Source: Polaribacter tangerinus (GTDB taxonomy: Bacteria > Bacteroidota > Bacteroidia > Flavobacteriales > Flavobacteriaceae). Taken from it: a stretch of 64,000 bases of DNA. The notes beneath the pieces were generated by a model, which had not been told where the DNA came from, did not search any database, and worked only from the letters and a program-made list of their open reading frames with translations. Below, one piece after another: positions 63,101 through 64,000 of the stretch (position 1 is the stretch's first letter; the number at the start of each line of letters is the position of its first letter). The stretch spans positions 2,550,001-2,614,000 of the forward strand of contig NZ_CP150668.1 of NCBI RefSeq assembly GCF_038024095.1. The letters run 5' to 3'. The position numbers were made by a program, and so were the translations under genes.

Positions 63101-64000
63101 TTAGAAATTGAGTTTTTCTTTAATAGCGTAGTGTTTTTCGTTGCTTTTGGTTTTAATTATCAATTCGCCTATAAAACCAGCTAAAAATAATAAGGTTCCT
63201 AAAACCATTGAAGTCAAGGCAATATAAAACCAAGGATTTTGAGTTACCAAAATTGTTTTAGTGCCTTGGTATAGTTTGTATAATTTTTGTGCGCCAATGT
63301 ATAAGGCGGTGGTGGTTCCGAATAAAAACATAAAAGTACCACAGAGTCCAAAAATATGCATGGGTCTTTTTCCGAATTTAGACAAAAAAGAAATGGTAAT
63401 TAAGTCTAGAAAGCCATTAATAAAACGTTCTATTCCAAATTTTGTAACTCCGTACTTTCTTGCTTGGTGCTGCACTACTTTTTCGCCAATTTTATGAAAA
63501 CCTGCATTTTTTGCTAACACAGGAATATATCGATGCATTTCTCCACTAACTTTTACGGTTTTTATAACCTCGTTTTTGTAGGCTTTTAAGCCACAATTAA
63601 AGTCATGAAGTTTGAGACCAGAAGTTTTTCTGGCAGCAGCATTGAATAGTTTTGAAGGGATGTTTTTTGTAATTACGTTATCGTAACGCTTTTTTTTCCA
63701 ACCAGAAATAAGGTCGAAATCTTCTTTAATAATAAGGTTGTAAAGTGCTGGAATTTCTTCGGGATTATCTTGTAAATCGGCATCCATAGTAATAACCACT
63801 TTTCCTTTGGCCATTTCAAAGCCTGCATCTAAAGCTTGGCTTTTACCAAAATTTCTTTGAAAACGAATCCCTTTTACAGTATTATTATTTTTGACGATAT
63901 TTTTAATGATTGCCCAAGAGTTATCGGTACTACCATCATCTATAAAAATTATTTCATATAAATAACGATTGGATTGCAGAACATTTGCAATCCAATCGTG
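63101..64000 (-). CDS. Membrane-bound family 2 glycosyltransferase (DPM1/GtrB-like), 5' end cut by window
   Basis: The frame is open to the last base of the window, so the N-terminus is missing; 299 residues are visible. IIFIDDGSTDNSW and MDADLQDNPEEI form the glycosyltransferase fold with its metal-binding Asp. The HDFNCGLKAY motif is typical of polyprenyl-phosphate sugar transferases. Two C-terminal membrane helices (IFGLCGTFMFLFG and FYIALTSMVLGTLLFLAGFIG) anchor it. It probably makes a lipid-linked sugar for surface glycans. Confidence 0.9.
   Translation of the reverse strand, partial: HDWIANVLQSNRYLYEIIFIDDGSTDNSWAIIKNIVKNNNTVKGIRFQRNFGKSQALDAGFEMAKGKVVITMDADLQDNPEEIPALYNLIIKEDFDLISGWKKKRYDNVITKNIPSKLFNAAARKTSGLKLHDFNCGLKAYKNEVIKTVKVSGEMHRYIPVLAKNAGFHKIGEKVVQHQARKYGVTKFGIERFINGFLDLITISFLSKFGKRPMHIFGLCGTFMFLFGTTTALYIGAQKLYKLYQGTKTILVTQNPWFYIALTSMVLGTLLFLAGFIGELIIKTKSNEKHYAIKEKLNF

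Overview
This 64 kb window is one stretch of a chromosome from a member of the Bacteroidota, family Flavobacteriaceae. The genus is not proven; the gene content and very AT-rich codon use would fit Polaribacter or a close relative. The signs are promoters of the Bacteroidota type (TTTG, 19 bases, TAnnTTTG, seen exactly upstream of hup, rpmH and pyrG), starts without a clear Shine-Dalgarno sequence, an LpxC-FabZ fusion, a PorX regulator of the type IX secretion family, DUF493/DUF3822/DUF5606 proteins, and several SurA-like chaperones. I see no insertion sequence, prophage, integrase, CRISPR array or defence island. Almost all of it is dense, conserved housekeeping sequence.

Layout. 0-5.3 kb: a cut-off class IV aminotransferase, then a leftward block yqgE, hup, fmt, recQ and a small P-loop ATPase. 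5.4-10.5 kb: a rightward run of DUF493, three secreted SurA-like peptidyl-prolyl isomerases and a MoxR ATPase, for outer-membrane protein folding. 10.5-12.6 kb: rsmD, a DUF3822 protein and a membrane protein, leftward. 12.7-19.2 kb: a RecD/Dda-like helicase, a frameshifted LpxR-like lipid A deacylase, two tandem class I PPK2 kinases, an ArsC-like phosphatase, an Smr protein and a cysteine desulfurase. 19.2-27 kb: yidC, pyrG, a frameshifted lipoprotein, rpmH and carB. 27-35.6 kb: thioesterase, GlmU-like protein, Sir2 deacylase, TrmH, a leftward block porX-tsaE-ald plus a small membrane-anchored protein, and an HD hydrolase.

35.7-45.3 kb is a long rightward series: lpxD, lpxC-fabZ, lpxA, efp, a second LpxD-like gene, sucD, fabG, a VWA-type membrane protein and a prohibitin. 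Lipid A synthesis, fatty-acid elongation and dehydration sit together here. 45.3-50 kb: a candidate 39-residue protein, a CarboxypepD_reg protein, tRNA-Leu and tRNA-Lys, aroK, a phosphoribosyltransferase, an S4 protein, an FKBP lipoprotein and a GIN-domain protein. 50.4-64 kb: lon, then mazG, DUF5606, def, ruvX leftward, then dapD, a WaaE-like glycosyltransferase, a Stealth phosphotransferase and cca rightward, and finally an ABC exporter, a phosphohexomutase and a cut-off DPM1-like glycosyltransferase leftward.

I did not find a clear new multi-gene system. The points most worth a second look are: TGTCA/TGACA repeats with an 8-base period just before the yidC and lon start codons; a perfect 14-bp inverted repeat with a GAAA loop inside a glycosyltransferase gene; two envelope genes broken at 8-9-base homopolymers; an unannotated basic 39-residue protein candidate between strong terminators; a sirtuin without its zinc cysteines; and a CarB without its allosteric domain.
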